In this document: piece by piece, positions 48,975 through 58,131 of the stretch
How positions within the stretch are numbered: the stretch's first letter is position 1
Layout: each line of letters opens with the position of its first letter
Origin: Campylobacterales bacterium
GTDB lineage: Bacteria > Campylobacterota > Campylobacteria > Campylobacterales > Sulfurospirillaceae
Length of the DNA: 58,131 nucleotides
Direction: 5' to 3'
NCBI GenBank assembly: GCA_024280575.1
Contig: JAJRPV010000058.1
Span: 1-58,131 of the forward strand
Notes under the pieces: generated by a model
What the model saw: only the letters and a program-made list of their open reading frames with translations
What the model was told of the DNA's origin: nothing
Databases searched by the model: none
Program-made: the position numbers and the translations under genes

Positions 48975-49661
48975 CTAAAACCAGAATCTAACACCTACTG
49001 CAAAATAAGTGTCATTTAGCGGTGATAAATCATCTGTATTTCCAAAGTTTTTATTCCATTCCATTCCAATATATGGTGCGAAATTTCTAGTAAATTCATA
49101 TCTAAGACGACCTCCTGCCTTCAAGTTTGATAAACCGCTGCCTAAGCCCATCTGCACATCATTTTTTGTGTATGCATTAATCTCTATACTCGGCGTTAGT
49201 ATCAGTTTTTGTGTGATAAGTGCTTCATATTCAGCACTTGCTCTCAAACCAAGGTTTCCATTGTTATCGAATAAAAATGCCGCCCTTGTTTCAATAAAAT
49301 ATGGGGCTAAACCGGAAAATGCTACTATTCCCCATGTGTTATCCTGACCGTCTGCTTCGTCATATCCGACACCAAACTGTATATCCCAATATGGAGTAAT
49401 TGCACGAGAATATACTAGCTGATTTTCGCTATTTGCTCTAGAGACTCCATCATCTTTTTCTCCTTCAGAATAGATATATATCTTGTTTATATCATATCCC
49501 GCATATCCGGATACATCCCAACTGAGTGTTTTTGTATCTGCATATTGGTACTCCAATTTATCTGCTGAGAAACTAGCTCTAAAAATATCTCCGCCGCCAC
49601 CTGCATAAGCAGATGTACCTAATCCTATAGCCAATACTGTACTTAATATTAAATTTTTCAT
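48975..49661 (-). CDS. copB: Outer-membrane copper protein CopB
   Basis: The 228-residue protein has a signal peptide ending near AYAGG and the beta-barrel of CopB/PcoB: SWDVSGYAGYDINKIYIYSEGE, ITPYWDIQFGVGYDE, FIETRAAFLFDNNGNLGLRASAEYEALITQKLIL, and a last strand ending with aromatic FAVGVRFWF. The usual Met/His-rich N-terminal extension is missing. Start set at MKNLI (49661) behind AAGGA. It follows copA closely. Confidence 0.88.
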   Translation of the reverse strand: MKNLILSTVLAIGLGTSAYAGGGGDIFRASFSADKLEYQYADTKTLSWDVSGYAGYDINKIYIYSEGEKDDGVSRANSENQLVYSRAITPYWDIQFGVGYDEADGQDNTWGIVAFSGLAPYFIETRAAFLFDNNGNLGLRASAEYEALITQKLILTPSIEINAYTKNDVQMGLGSGLSNLKAGGRLRYEFTRNFAPYIGMEWNKNFGNTDDLSPLNDTYFAVGVRFWF

Positions 49662-49672
49662 TATTCCCATCC

Positions 49673-51478
49673 TTACGCTACTACAACTTTTCTAAACATA
49701 CCACCCATGTGGTATAACAAGTGACAATGGTATGCCCAAGAGCCTTTTGCATCAACATTTACTCGAACACTAATCTTTGAACCAGGCTGTACGATAATCG
49801 TATGTTTACTAGGAAGATAGTTGTCATCCCCTGTTTCCAAATCACTCCACATACCATGCAAGTGCATAGGATGATTCATCATCGTGTCATTTATATAAGT
49901 GATTCTAAGTCTTTCTCCGTATTTGAATTCTAAAGGTTTCGCATCTTTATATGCGATTCCGTTGATTGACCACATGTAGCGATCCATATTGCCCGTCAGA
50001 TGAAGAATAATCTCTCTATCAGGATATCTGTTATGCTTAGTTGGTTTCAATGATTTTAAATCAGCATATGTTAAAACGCGTCTGCCGTTTTTTCGTAATC
50101 CAACACCCGGATCATCCAGTCTATACTTGGGGTTCATGGCTTGCATTGTTGTCTGGACACCTTTTGCCTCGTCAAGTGGAGTTATTGGTATTTTAGGCTT
50201 ACCCATCTTCATGTTTGCTTTGCTTTTGGATGCAGACATGTCCATATTCATACTCATCCCGCTCATCATCGCAGGTTTTTTCATTTCTGATTTTTGTTTC
50301 ATGCCTGACATATTGCCACCATCGCTCATGTCCATTTTTTTGTTCATATCCATATCCATGCCCATATCGGAAGCTGTTAGAATTCCGGCTTTATCCATAG
50401 TCGGAGTCGGCGCTGTTTTGTTTGCATTGTTTGTTAGAGTACCAATAGCATAGCCGCTTCTATCTAAGCTTTGGGCAAAAATAGCATATGCTTTGTTATC
50501 TTCTGGTTCAACAATCACATCATATGTCTCAGCTACACCCATTCTAAACTCATCCACTGATACGGGTTGCACATAATTCCCATCAGATGCTACAATACTC
50601 ATTTTGAGTCCAGGCATTCTTATATCAAAAAAAGTCATCGCGGATGCATTTATAAATCTCAATCTAACTTTTTCTCCATTTTTAAATAAGGCTTTAAAAT
50701 TGGTTGCAGGATTTTGTCCATTCATCAGATATGTGTATGTGTAGCCAGTTACATCCGATAAATCACGGTCTGACATTGCCATGTTGTTCCACATTTTTCT
50801 ATCTGAAAAAGCACTCCAAAAACCTTTTGCACTTACTTCTGAGAAAAAATCTCCAACAGTTCTTTGTTTGAAATTATAATAATCAGCCGAGAGTTTAAGA
50901 TTTCTGTATATTGATGTCGGTTTTTTGTCTGACCAGTCTGAGAGCAATACTATATACTCTTTGTCATATTTTAGTATCTCTTCTTTTGGCTCAATTATTA
51001 TAGAACCGTACACGCCTGTTTGCTCTTGAAATCCAGAATGTGAATGATACCAATATGTTCCGCTTTGAACTACCGGAAACTTATAGGTAAAAGTTTCACC
51101 AGGAGCAATTCCCTTGTAGCTGATACCGGGAACTCCATCCATGTGTGTCGGAATGATAATTCCATGCCAGTGAATTGATGAATCCTCATCAAGATTATTG
51201 GTTACATTTATTGTGATTTCATCCCCCTCTCTCCATCTAAGAGTTGGTCCAGCTATCATTGAGTTTACTGCAGTTGCAACGGCGGGGTTTCCAGTGATAT
51301 TTACATGGGTTTTGTCTATCGTAAGATTGAACTCAGTTCCACTGAGCTCAGTTGTCTTCTTTTGGTTTGAAATTTTTGTACTGGCATTTAGTGTCAATGG
51401 TGACGAAGCAACCAAAGCAGATGCGACTACGCCTTTGACAAATGTTCTTCTTGATATGTTTGAACTTTCAAGAGTCAT
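49673..51478 (-). CDS. copA: Multicopper oxidase CopA
   Basis: The 601-residue periplasmic oxidase starts at MTLESSN (AGGAG ahead; five earlier residues lack one). Tat signal SRRTFVKG. Copper ligands are HWHGI and YWYHSHSG in the first domain, HPMHLHG and AYHCHLLYHMGGMFR in the last, giving the type 1 and trinuclear sites. Between them lies a Met-rich segment (about residues 370-420 with MGMDMDMNKKMDMSD and MMSGMSMNMDMS), the copper-binding stretch of CopA/PcoA-type proteins. It detoxifies copper(I) by oxidation. Confidence 0.95.
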   Translation of the reverse strand: MTLESSNISRRTFVKGVVASALVASSPLTLNASTKISNQKKTTELSGTEFNLTIDKTHVNITGNPAVATAVNSMIAGPTLRWREGDEITINVTNNLDEDSSIHWHGIIIPTHMDGVPGISYKGIAPGETFTYKFPVVQSGTYWYHSHSGFQEQTGVYGSIIIEPKEEILKYDKEYIVLLSDWSDKKPTSIYRNLKLSADYYNFKQRTVGDFFSEVSAKGFWSAFSDRKMWNNMAMSDRDLSDVTGYTYTYLMNGQNPATNFKALFKNGEKVRLRFINASAMTFFDIRMPGLKMSIVASDGNYVQPVSVDEFRMGVAETYDVIVEPEDNKAYAIFAQSLDRSGYAIGTLTNNANKTAPTPTMDKAGILTASDMGMDMDMNKKMDMSDGGNMSGMKQKSEMKKPAMMSGMSMNMDMSASKSKANMKMGKPKIPITPLDEAKGVQTTMQAMNPKYRLDDPGVGLRKNGRRVLTYADLKSLKPTKHNRYPDREIILHLTGNMDRYMWSINGIAYKDAKPLEFKYGERLRITYINDTMMNHPMHLHGMWSDLETGDDNYLPSKHTIIVQPGSKISVRVNVDAKGSWAYHCHLLYHMGGMFRKVVVA

Positions 51479-51540
51479 TCTTAATCTCCTCATATTTTGT
51501 TTTTTCGAGAGAAGTTTAGAATAAAAAAATTACTTGAACA

Positions 51541-52578
51541 TTACCTTACTAGATACTTAAAGTTTAAGACAAAACTGCTTCCTGTATCGACAATACTTTG
51601 CACTTCTATCTCAATACCCAGTTCATCACAGAGCTTCTTTACTATATGCAAACCGATGCCAAGTCCTGAGCTTGTTTCTTTGTAGTGGCGGTTAAATATT
51701 TTGCTTGGATTTTGTATTCCTATGCCTGTATCCTGGATGATTAAAATATTATTTTCAAGAGAGATATTTACTTTTCCATCTTTTTTGTTATATTTGCAGG
51801 CATTGCTTATGAGATTATCAATGATGCGTATAATTATATCTTTATTTGCATATATGGTGCTGTTTTTGCCCGTGAAGCCTACATGTAATTTTGGAAAAAT
51901 GGATTGAAAATATTGCACTCTTGTTTCTGCGATTTGCTTTAAGTTTATTTGTTCATTTTGCAATTTACTTTGGCTTATAAAATAGTGTAAATTTTCTTGT
52001 AAAGAGAGTATATTACCGATAGACTCTTCACTTCTTTGAAGAGCTTCATCATTTCCAAACTTTTTTTTGAGTATTTTCAGATTTATCCTTAATGCCGATA
52101 AAGGGGTGTTGAAATCATGCAACATATCTTTTACAAACTCTTCATTTAGCCGAAGCGCCTGCTTTAGTGGTCTTAAGGCAAAAAGGGCGAAAAATATAGA
52201 TTCGAGGATGAGTGCAAAAAAATACAGCAGATACAATATTATCGCATGATATTTAATTTTTGATTTTTTATCTTCATATTTTGTTTTATTGACGGTCATC
52301 TTTATAAAGCTGTTTTTATTTTTAAAAATCATAAATATATCATTTTTTTTGTACAAAACATGCAACTTTTTATCTTTGATATCTTTAAGATTTTCAATTT
52401 TAAATTTTGTGCATTTTTCATTCATATTGCATTGCATCATAGAGGTTCCGACATACATATCATACTCGTGTAGAACTTTATTGTAATGCTGATATACGAC
52501 GATTGATAAAAATATAAATTGAACACTGAAAAAGAGTGCAAAACTCTTTAGCAGGGATTCTTTTTCATAACTCTTCAA
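51541..52578 (-). CDS. Copper-operon sensor histidine kinase (CusS/CopS-like)
   Basis: The 345-residue protein has two transmembrane helices (about residues 12-30 and 115-135) flanking a small periplasmic loop with MMQCNMNEKCTKF. HisKA with H-box DMLHDFNTPLSALRIN and HATPase_c with NLISNACKYN and GLGIGLHIVKKLCDEL follow. The Met/Cys pair in the periplasmic loop could bind copper. Overlaps the regulator gene by 14 bases; its target is probably copA-copB just downstream. Confidence 0.85.
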   Translation of the reverse strand: MKSYEKESLLKSFALFFSVQFIFLSIVVYQHYNKVLHEYDMYVGTSMMQCNMNEKCTKFKIENLKDIKDKKLHVLYKKNDIFMIFKNKNSFIKMTVNKTKYEDKKSKIKYHAIILYLLYFFALILESIFFALFALRPLKQALRLNEEFVKDMLHDFNTPLSALRINLKILKKKFGNDEALQRSEESIGNILSLQENLHYFISQSKLQNEQINLKQIAETRVQYFQSIFPKLHVGFTGKNSTIYANKDIIIRIIDNLISNACKYNKKDGKVNISLENNILIIQDTGIGIQNPSKIFNRHYKETSSGLGIGLHIVKKLCDELGIEIEVQSIVDTGSSFVLNFKYLVR

Positions 52579-53194
52579 GCATATATCCTATACCTCTGAT
52601 ATTTTTTATATCCAAGCCCAGTTTGGTTTTGAGTTTAAACAAATTTACTCTTAGAGCATTTGGATTTGGTTGTTCAAGTAAGTCAAACAGCAGCTCGCTC
52701 GGAACAATTTTATCTTTTTGCACTATGAGCTCATGGAAGATGTTTTTTAGTACATCAGATAAACCAACTGTGGTTCCGTCTTGCAATAACTCTTTTGTCG
52801 CAGGATTATAAGTGAGATTCTTGTAACTAAGTGTATCACAATGCATATATCTGCTTTTGATTCTGATGACCAATTCTTCAGGGTCAAAAGGTTTTTTTAT
52901 ATAGTCATCGGCACCAGAGCTCAAACCTTCTGCGACAGACGATATGTCACTCAGGGCCGTTATATAGATTGTAGGTGTTTTATCGTCTGCATTTTTAAGT
53001 GATTTTAAGATTTTAAATCCATTGTCTCCAGGAACATTTACATCAAAGATATATAAATCATAACTATTGATATAGGTTAAATCATAGACATCATCACTGT
53101 TGTAAGCACTATCCACATCAAACTCCTCCATCTCTAAAAAAGCTTTTATAGACTCATGAAGATTTTTGTCATCTTCTAACAGTAATATTTTCAT
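52565..53194 (-). CDS. OmpR-family response regulator of the copper operon
   Basis: The 209-residue protein has a receiver domain (LLEDD, phospho-acceptor in LYIFDVNVPGDNG, Lys in DYIKKPF) and a winged helix with SDVLKNIFHELI and NALRVNLFKLKTKLG. Its order before the kinase and copA-copB points to copper-dependent control, as in CopRS/CusRS. Confidence 0.9.
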   Translation of the reverse strand: MKILLLEDDKNLHESIKAFLEMEEFDVDSAYNSDDVYDLTYINSYDLYIFDVNVPGDNGFKILKSLKNADDKTPTIYITALSDISSVAEGLSSGADDYIKKPFDPEELVIRIKSRYMHCDTLSYKNLTYNPATKELLQDGTTVGLSDVLKNIFHELIVQKDKIVPSELLFDLLEQPNPNALRVNLFKLKTKLGLDIKNIRGIGYMLEEL

Positions 53195-53212
53195 AAAATC
53201 ATCACTCCCGGA

Positions 53213-53662
53213 TTATTTTTTCAGACCGCCACGCTTAAGCCATTCCTCATAAAATTTATCCCCCCAGAATTCTTGAAAATAAGCGATAACCTCATCTGTC
53301 TCTTTATATGACAGCTTTTGATTAAATGCCGGCATTACGCCACCTATATATTTTCCACCGTTTTGTATGGTAAATCTAAGTGCTTTTAGCGGATGATGAT
53401 AAGCATGTGCTTCGCTGTTTAGAGGCGGAGGAGGATATCTGCCGTTGGCCATCTTTTTATTCCAAAATTTAGCAGTCCCTTCACCGTTTAAGCCATGGCA
53501 TGAGGCACAATTGTTTTCATAAAGCGGTTTGCCGTTTGTTACCATCTGCTTTGTGTACCATCTTTTTTGATTTTGAACTTTGCTATTCCATTTGTATCCA
53601 ACAAAAATAGCTACAGCGAGTACAAAAGCAACCGTAAAAAATATTTTTTTATTTATATGCAT
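53213..53662 (-). CDS. Membrane-anchored or periplasmic cytochrome c
   Basis: The 149-residue protein has an N-terminal hydrophobic helix (about residues 6-24) and one haem motif NNCASCHGLNGEG near 52-64. The sixth ligand Met is likely in IGGVMPAFNQ. This is a class I cytochrome c. It lies between DUF302 and the regulator, three bases after the former, in a copper operon; it may hand electrons from copper oxidation to the respiratory chain. That coupling is inferred. Confidence 0.85.
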   Translation of the reverse strand: MHINKKIFFTVAFVLAVAIFVGYKWNSKVQNQKRWYTKQMVTNGKPLYENNCASCHGLNGEGTAKFWNKKMANGRYPPPPLNSEAHAYHHPLKALRFTIQNGGKYIGGVMPAFNQKLSYKETDEVIAYFQEFWGDKFYEEWLKRGGLKK

Positions 53663-53664
53663 AT

Positions 53665-54048
53665 CTACTCCAAATTCGCTATCAGTTTTTTAAGTTTATC
53701 AAAAATATCTTGCATATGAGCTTTATATTCATTTTCCAGCTCAAAACTTCGAAGTATATCTTCTAGACGAATTGTACTGATAATTGTTTTATCACCGTCC
53801 TTGTATATTGATACACGACAAGGCAAATAGACAGATACTTCAGGATGAATATCTAAAATAGCCTGTGCTGCAGCCGGATTGCATAATTCATAAACTGTTA
53901 TATCCCTTTCTATCGGGTGTCCCTTGCTTTTGAGTATCTCTTTAAATTTATACTCTTTTAGTAACCCAAACCCGACTTCTTTAGCTTTGGATTCTATCTC
54001 GTTTTTAACATCTTCCGTATTTCTACCTGTAGTTACTGTGTAAAGCAT
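53665..54048 (-). CDS. DUF302 domain protein
   Basis: The 127-residue protein matches DUF302: DVKNEIESKAKEVGFGLLKEYKFKEILKSKG, ITVYELCNPAAAQAILDIHPEVSVYLPCRVSIYKDGDKTIIST, with conserved Cys in ELCNP and PCRVS. The family often accompanies copper or redox stress genes. No signal peptide. Precedes the cytochrome by a few bases. Confidence 0.88.
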   Translation of the reverse strand: MLYTVTTGRNTEDVKNEIESKAKEVGFGLLKEYKFKEILKSKGHPIERDITVYELCNPAAAQAILDIHPEVSVYLPCRVSIYKDGDKTIISTIRLEDILRSFELENEYKAHMQDIFDKLKKLIANLE

Positions 54049-54163
54049 TTCATTATCCTTATATTTTAGTATTTTTTAAACGAAAAGCGTTAACTATAGC
54101 TGTTATAATGCGCGAGGTTAGTTCGTAAGAATTATTATAATATTCACGCATAATAGACCTTTT

Positions 54164-54367
54164 TTAGCTGCTTAAAAGAGTTTTTTTGGTTTTATACTCT
54201 TCTTCACTCAACTTGCCATTCGCGTACTTTTTATCTAGTATATCTCTAGTTGACAACTCTTTTTTAGTCAGGCTGTTTATAAAATAAATAAAAATAACCA
54301 TAAGAACAATTGGTACAATCCAGCCAAATCCCATCCCAAATCCGTCCATTACCGCATAATCATTCAT
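54164..54367 (-). CDS. SHOCT-domain small membrane protein
   Basis: The 67-residue protein has one N-terminal transmembrane helix (about residues 12-30) and a C-terminal SHOCT motif, ILDKKYANGKLSEEEYKTKK. SHOCT peptides are thought to mediate oligomerisation. It is the first gene of the copper unit, 115 bases ahead of DUF302. The gap has no gene that I can see. Confidence 0.85.
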   Translation of the reverse strand: MNDYAVMDGFGMGFGWIVPIVLMVIFIYFINSLTKKELSTRDILDKKYANGKLSEEEYKTKKTLLSS

Positions 54368-54702
54368 ATTTTTCCTTTTTCTCTAAAACCTTAATTTTTC
54401 TAGTGAGCTAATTTTAAAATATTTGTATTACTTGAATATTACTTGTCTTAACAATTTGGATAAAAGCATTGTGATTGATGATTGGATTTAGAATTAATAT
54501 TTTGAAAATATACAAGCTTGATAGGTAGCATTTTAAATTCTAAAAGTATTATAAAACAGGTATTGAAAGTGAAGTGGCCGGGAGAAGGAGAAATGGTAAA
54601 TTAAACACAAAAGCCCTAAAATAGCCACTTTTGGACTCTTCAATCTATCAAAAAAAGGCAGAAAAAGACATATTTTAGCTACTGAGTAGCTAAAGTTTTA
54701 AT
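54368..54702. other. Gene-free gap at the edge of an accessory region
   Basis: I see no convincing gene. A perfect 9-bp stem TTTAGCTAC/GTAGCTAAA (54674-54694) with a GTTTT tail lies right behind the ATPase stop and is a likely terminator. AAGTGGC (about 54572) and GCCACTT (about 54628) form a long-range inverted pair. No TACATGTA octamer occurs from here on. The gap may mark the border of horizontally acquired DNA. Confidence 0.5.
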
Positions 54703-56628
54703 TTATATTATTTTTTTATCATGCAAATCAATTAACTCACTCGGAAAATTCTTTAGAATAGATAATTTTGCTCCTTTATTTTTGCTCAAAAATTTGATTG
54801 CTCTTTCTTGAAAATTTGTTATCTTGAAATGTTTATTTCCAAATATTTTTAGACCTTTATTGTTATATCTTTTAATTATTCCAGCATAATCTTCCTCTTT
54901 TATTAATTTTTCAAGTAAAGATTTTCTATTGTCATGCCAATCATTAATTTCTATATTTTTTATAAATATGTCAAAATGTTTCTTTACATCATTGATATTA
55001 TTCCCTTTTTTCACATGGGAATTTGAAAAATAATGATTTATTTTTGCACTTACATAGTTGGAAATCTGAAGTTCGATATCGTTTTTAAATTGACATATAA
55101 TATCGTGTTTTATTGCTGCAATTATCTTGTTGTCTTCATCTAAATGTTTACAAAAATGCTCTAAAAAGTCTTCGTCTAAAAAAAGATTTTCTATTTCTGC
55201 AAGTTTGATATTATATATCTCCTCTTCTTTTAATGATTTTAGCTCACTATCTTCTCTAAAGTCTGAATCAATAATACCATATGCTTTTGAATGAGTATTC
55301 TTTAATTTATTAAAAGCTTTTGTATAGTTTATGACAGATTGACAAGATTCAACTGCGCTTATTGTGAAATTTGGGAATAAATTATTATAAATTATTTCAT
55401 CATAGCTATTTTTTGTTCCTTCACAAAATAATATATTATTTCTACTTCCTAATAATTCCATCAATATTGTTTCAGGTAGCTCATTGTTAGGCAAGTCTTC
55501 TATTGTCCAAGATGCAGTTGGAGCATATGATTTTATCCATACTTTTTTTGCATATTTTCTACTTGATGCAAAATCTAAATCATGCGTTAAATAAATAAAA
55601 ATACAATCACTTCTTTCTGCTTCTAATAAGTTCCATAATTTCTTAACAATTGATTTATGTAAATACATTTCAGGCTCATCAATAATAATAAACCCATCAG
55701 AAGGAGCTTGCAAAACTTGTGCAATTAAAAACAACATTACTTTTTCTCCATCGCTCATTTGTATAATAGCATATTCTTCTTTTTCTCCTTTTGCTAATAT
55801 ATTCATTCCATCCTTGCAAAAAATTTTCCTATGAGAAATTAAAGAATTCCATATTTCGAAAGTTTTTTCAAGGTTTGTTGTGTTCGGAGGATTGATCTCA
55901 TTCCCATTTTTAGTACTCTCGTTTGCTATTTTTCTATATTGATATGAATATGAGATGTCTTCTGCTAGAATATTTTCTATGACAACAGAAAATTCAGAAG
56001 CTATTGCATTAAAAGAAGATTAAATTTTTACACTTTTATCTGTAGATTGCATGTCTTTTAATTTGTCTGAAGTTTGACTCGGATTTTGTATGGAGCTAAA
56101 AGTTGGAACTTTTAATACTCTTTGTGCAGAGATAACCACAACCATACCACGCATATCTTCTCTTATGTGATTTGCTAATGATGTTTTTCCACTTCCATTT
56201 GCACCAATTGCAACTATATTGCTCTCAAAAAAATTAAGTTGTTTAAAAAATTTTAAAATAAAATCTAATTTTTGTTTAAATGGTAAGATGACTACGCTAG
56301 TTTTTTCCATAGAAGTTTTATGTAATAAATTTTTTTCGGGAGACCTTTCTTGTATTTGGTGCAAACCAGATAAAAAATCTTCCCCACTATTTTTATATGA
56401 TAGGTGATTATTTATTTGTAGTACTTCATTATGTAATATAATTAAATAATTTTTTTTAAGGTTTCTGTTTTTCAAGTCTTTTTCAAGTTCTTCTAAGAAT
56501 ACAATAGTTTTTCGAAAAAAATCTTTTTCTTTGCTAGCCTTAACTATTGAACATACTTTTATATAGTATTGTAAGCTTTGATTCGTCTCAAGTAGCAGTT
56601 TTTCAAGTTTTTTTAAAAGACTATCCAT
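54703..56628 (-). pseudogene. Fused AAA ATPase-DUF4435 protein (PARIS/OLD-like), interrupted by TAA
   Basis: The full frame has 641 codons. An N-terminal helical part (1-120) leads to Walker A GANGSGKTS (142-150), signature MSDGEK (291-296), Walker B FIIIDEPEMYLH (about 313-324) and LTHDLDF, an ABC-type AAA ATPase. C-terminal DUF4435 TOPRIM-like part: ILFCEGTKNSYD (EG at 403-404) and GIIDSDF (DSD near 454-456). These two parts are the separate AriA and AriB proteins of the PARIS anti-phage system, fused in some members. TAA at 56022-56020 stops it at codon 203, after STDKSVKI; the frame continues in phase as SSFNAIASEFSVV. With that stop, neither half alone would be functional. Confidence 0.72.
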
Positions 56629-56721
56629 TTTATCTCCTTTTGTATTGTTGATTTATTATATAATATATTGCTTTAATACTTTTAATTAAACTTATAATAT
56701 AATAGGGTTATAGGATTTGAA

Positions 56722-57840
56722 ATGTATGAACTAGAGCAACTAAGCCCGAAAATAATAGAAAAATATTTCAATACGATTGAGCAAATAACAAAAACGAAAC
56801 ATCCATACATAATTCTTTTTAGTGTAATGAAAGACACTTTTCACCATATTTTACCAACGCAATTAAACTATTTTGCTAAAAACTATATAAAACAAGCACT
56901 AGATCCTTTGAGGCTACAAATTGAGATGAAACATAGAGTGAGAAGTTTTAATTCTCAAGAAGAGGCAATTGAAGTTTTTAAAACTATAGAAAAACGATTT
57001 GATTACACAGCTTTTGAAACAGAAATAGAAAAAAAAGAATTTGAATCCACCATAGATACTTTTTATGATTTATTAGATTATGATTTATATGAAGAAGAAA
57101 ATGGAAAAAGTTTTTTATACTCTCTAAATCATATATTTTCTTTGGCTGCAAAACATATCGAAGCATTAGAAAAATATATCAAACAAAATGAAAATAAACC
57201 AGATGAAGCTAATTATGATATTACAACCAATACAAATGATACTAAGGCAAAAATGGTTGCTTTTAAACTTAACTATTTAAATAATGAATTAGCTAATCCT
57301 TCTTTAGACGAAAAACTAGAGTTAGAATATGAATATCAAAAAGACACTTTGCTTGAATTCATAACTTATAGTCAAATAACCGTTAGGTCACTTAGGGAAT
57401 TAAGAAAGATTAAAAATGATTTCCAGCATGACCCGCTTATAAGAGCAAAAACTAATTTATCGCACACTCTTAATTCAGATAGACCCATTGACAAAATTGA
57501 GATATATAGAAGTTTTTTTGCATGTGTATTTGGCATGTATAGATTCACTGCAAAAATAAACAAGAAAAAACCTCCATATCTAAAGCTCTATAAACATGCA
57601 AAACAGCTTTCAGAATTATTTTTTCCAGAAATTAAGAAATTTAAAAAACCTCTATTTTCAGAGAAAAAAATTAGGAAACCAATTGTTGAAACTTGTATTT
57701 ATGAGGGCTTGTCTTTAGTGTCATTTGAAGATGGTCGTCGTAAAATAAAAAAAGAACAAGATGAGATAAAATTCACAGAAGAATACCTCAAAACTATAAT
57801 CCACTTTTCACAAAGATATTTACATTTAAGAAAAAGTTAA
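56722..57840 (+). CDS. Uncharacterised 372-residue protein, divergent from the ATPase
   Basis: I do not recognise a family. The protein is highly charged and helical, without signal or membrane helix, and Lys/Glu-rich. No catalytic motif stands out. The start follows an AGGA-like ribosome binding site. It shares a 93-base AT-rich divergent promoter region with the AAA-DUF4435 gene, which makes a functional link possible. Codon use and A/T content are like the flanking accessory genes. It could be a defence partner or an unrelated cargo gene. Confidence 0.6.
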   Translation: MYELEQLSPKIIEKYFNTIEQITKTKHPYIILFSVMKDTFHHILPTQLNYFAKNYIKQALDPLRLQIEMKHRVRSFNSQEEAIEVFKTIEKRFDYTAFETEIEKKEFESTIDTFYDLLDYDLYEEENGKSFLYSLNHIFSLAAKHIEALEKYIKQNENKPDEANYDITTNTNDTKAKMVAFKLNYLNNELANPSLDEKLELEYEYQKDTLLEFITYSQITVRSLRELRKIKNDFQHDPLIRAKTNLSHTLNSDRPIDKIEIYRSFFACVFGMYRFTAKINKKKPPYLKLYKHAKQLSELFFPEIKKFKKPLFSEKKIRKPIVETCIYEGLSLVSFEDGRRKIKKEQDEIKFTEEYLKTIIHFSQRYLHLRKS

Positions 57841-57933
57841 ATTCTCTAAGCATTACAAAACACTACTTTTTGCTACTGACAAATAGCATCCTGTTATCAT
57901 AAACTACCATTCAAGATATCTAAATCAAAATCT

Positions 57934-57947
57934 GATTGAGCTCAATC
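57934..57947. promoter_or_regulatory. 14-bp palindrome before the last gene
   Basis: GATTGAGCTCAATC is its own reverse complement and ends four bases before the AAAAGGAG ribosome binding site. It may be an operator or a leader hairpin. The upstream TGCTA/TAGCA pair (about 57870-57886) could belong to a promoter-proximal structure. Confidence 0.4.
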
Positions 57948-57963
57948 TCCAAAAGGAGACATA

Positions 57964-58131
57964 ATGTTAACCCTAAAAGGTACATTATTAAATATATTCG
58001 TAAGTAACGATTTCAAAAAAGAAGATGGAACAATTGTTCCAGGCAAAACAAAGTTGCAACTGCTAACCAAAGTACACTTAAAAAATGGTGGAACTAAAAA
58101 CGAGTTGATAGATTTATCTATCCCACCCGAA
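57964..58131 (+). CDS. N-terminal part of a small DNA-binding-type protein (cut by window end)
   Basis: Fifty-six codons are visible, starting MLTLKGTLLNIFVSNDF behind AAAAGGAG. The first strand (LTLKGTLLNIF), the KKEDGTIVPGKTKLQLL continuation and the ELIDLSIP ending so far resemble short proteins found on plasmids, integrative elements and filamentous phages (single-stranded DNA-binding, OB-like). The resemblance is a recollection, not a search result. If correct, an integrated element continues to the right of the window. Confidence 0.5.
   Translation, partial: MLTLKGTLLNIFVSNDFKKEDGTIVPGKTKLQLLTKVHLKNGGTKNELIDLSIPPE

Overview
The window is AT-rich chromosomal DNA of a Campylobacterota (epsilonproteobacterial) bacterium, most like the free-living sulfur-cycling lineages (Sulfurimonas, Sulfuricurvum, Sulfurospirillum). 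The evidence is a psrABC polysulfide reductase operon, the gene order ruvC-dnaA-dnaN-gyrB, flagellar hook genes under sigma-54 promoters, a FAD-dependent thymidylate synthase (ThyX), and sensor kinases with the MIAHQWRQP H-box usual in this phylum. The genus is an inference.

Layout. 0-7 kb: BI-1/YccA membrane protein, small periplasmic protein, psrABC, bioC. 7-11 kb: co-directional housekeeping run secG, polysaccharide deacetylase, frr, pyrE, RDD protein, MFS transporter. 11-20.3 kb: fliL, tpx, typA, then fliK-flgD-flgE-like-flgE. 20.3-29.5 kb: thyX, ruvC and the replication-origin neighbourhood with dnaA, dnaN and gyrB, then a degenerate GGDEF/EAL protein, queF and an HD-domain protein. An unmarked SRP RNA gene (ffs) lies on the minus strand at about 29.5 kb. 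29.6-37.6 kb: AspT-like transporter, bacteriohemerythrin, peroxiredoxin divergent from a PerR-like regulator, tRNA-Ser, a monoheme cytochrome, and a convergent response regulator/kinase pair. 37.7-44.4 kb: a five-gene sensory module (REC-PAS-PilZ, diiron/metallo-beta-lactamase-fold protein, binding lipoprotein, sensor kinase, REC-HD-GYP) that probably links a ligand or redox signal to c-di-GMP. 44.4-48.8 kb: the two halves of a D-glutamate-cyclase-like protein, encoded divergently, beside a TRAP transporter. 48.9-54.4 kb: copper-response operon SHOCT-DUF302-cytochrome c-response regulator-kinase-copA-copB. 54.4 kb to the end: accessory region with a fused AAA-ATPase/DUF4435 protein (PARIS/OLD-like defence candidate), an unknown 372-residue protein, and the start of a small DNA-binding-type protein.

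Three things stand out. (1) The octamer TACATGTA occurs 18 times by my count against roughly 2 expected, mostly inside genes where it fixes Leu-His-Val or Thr-Cys in the protein. (2) A roughly 80-bp repeat element occurs as a tandem pair between psrA and psrB and as a diverged copy behind typA, each flanked by duplicated target sequence. In psr it makes a chain of translationally coupled 27-codon ORFs. (3) Seven genes, including essential dnaN, are broken by an in-frame stop or by a one-base-short A run. Sequencing error is the likeliest cause, but dnaN and fliK break exactly at canonical A_AAA_AAG/A heptamers, so frameshifting or poly(A) slippage is worth testing.
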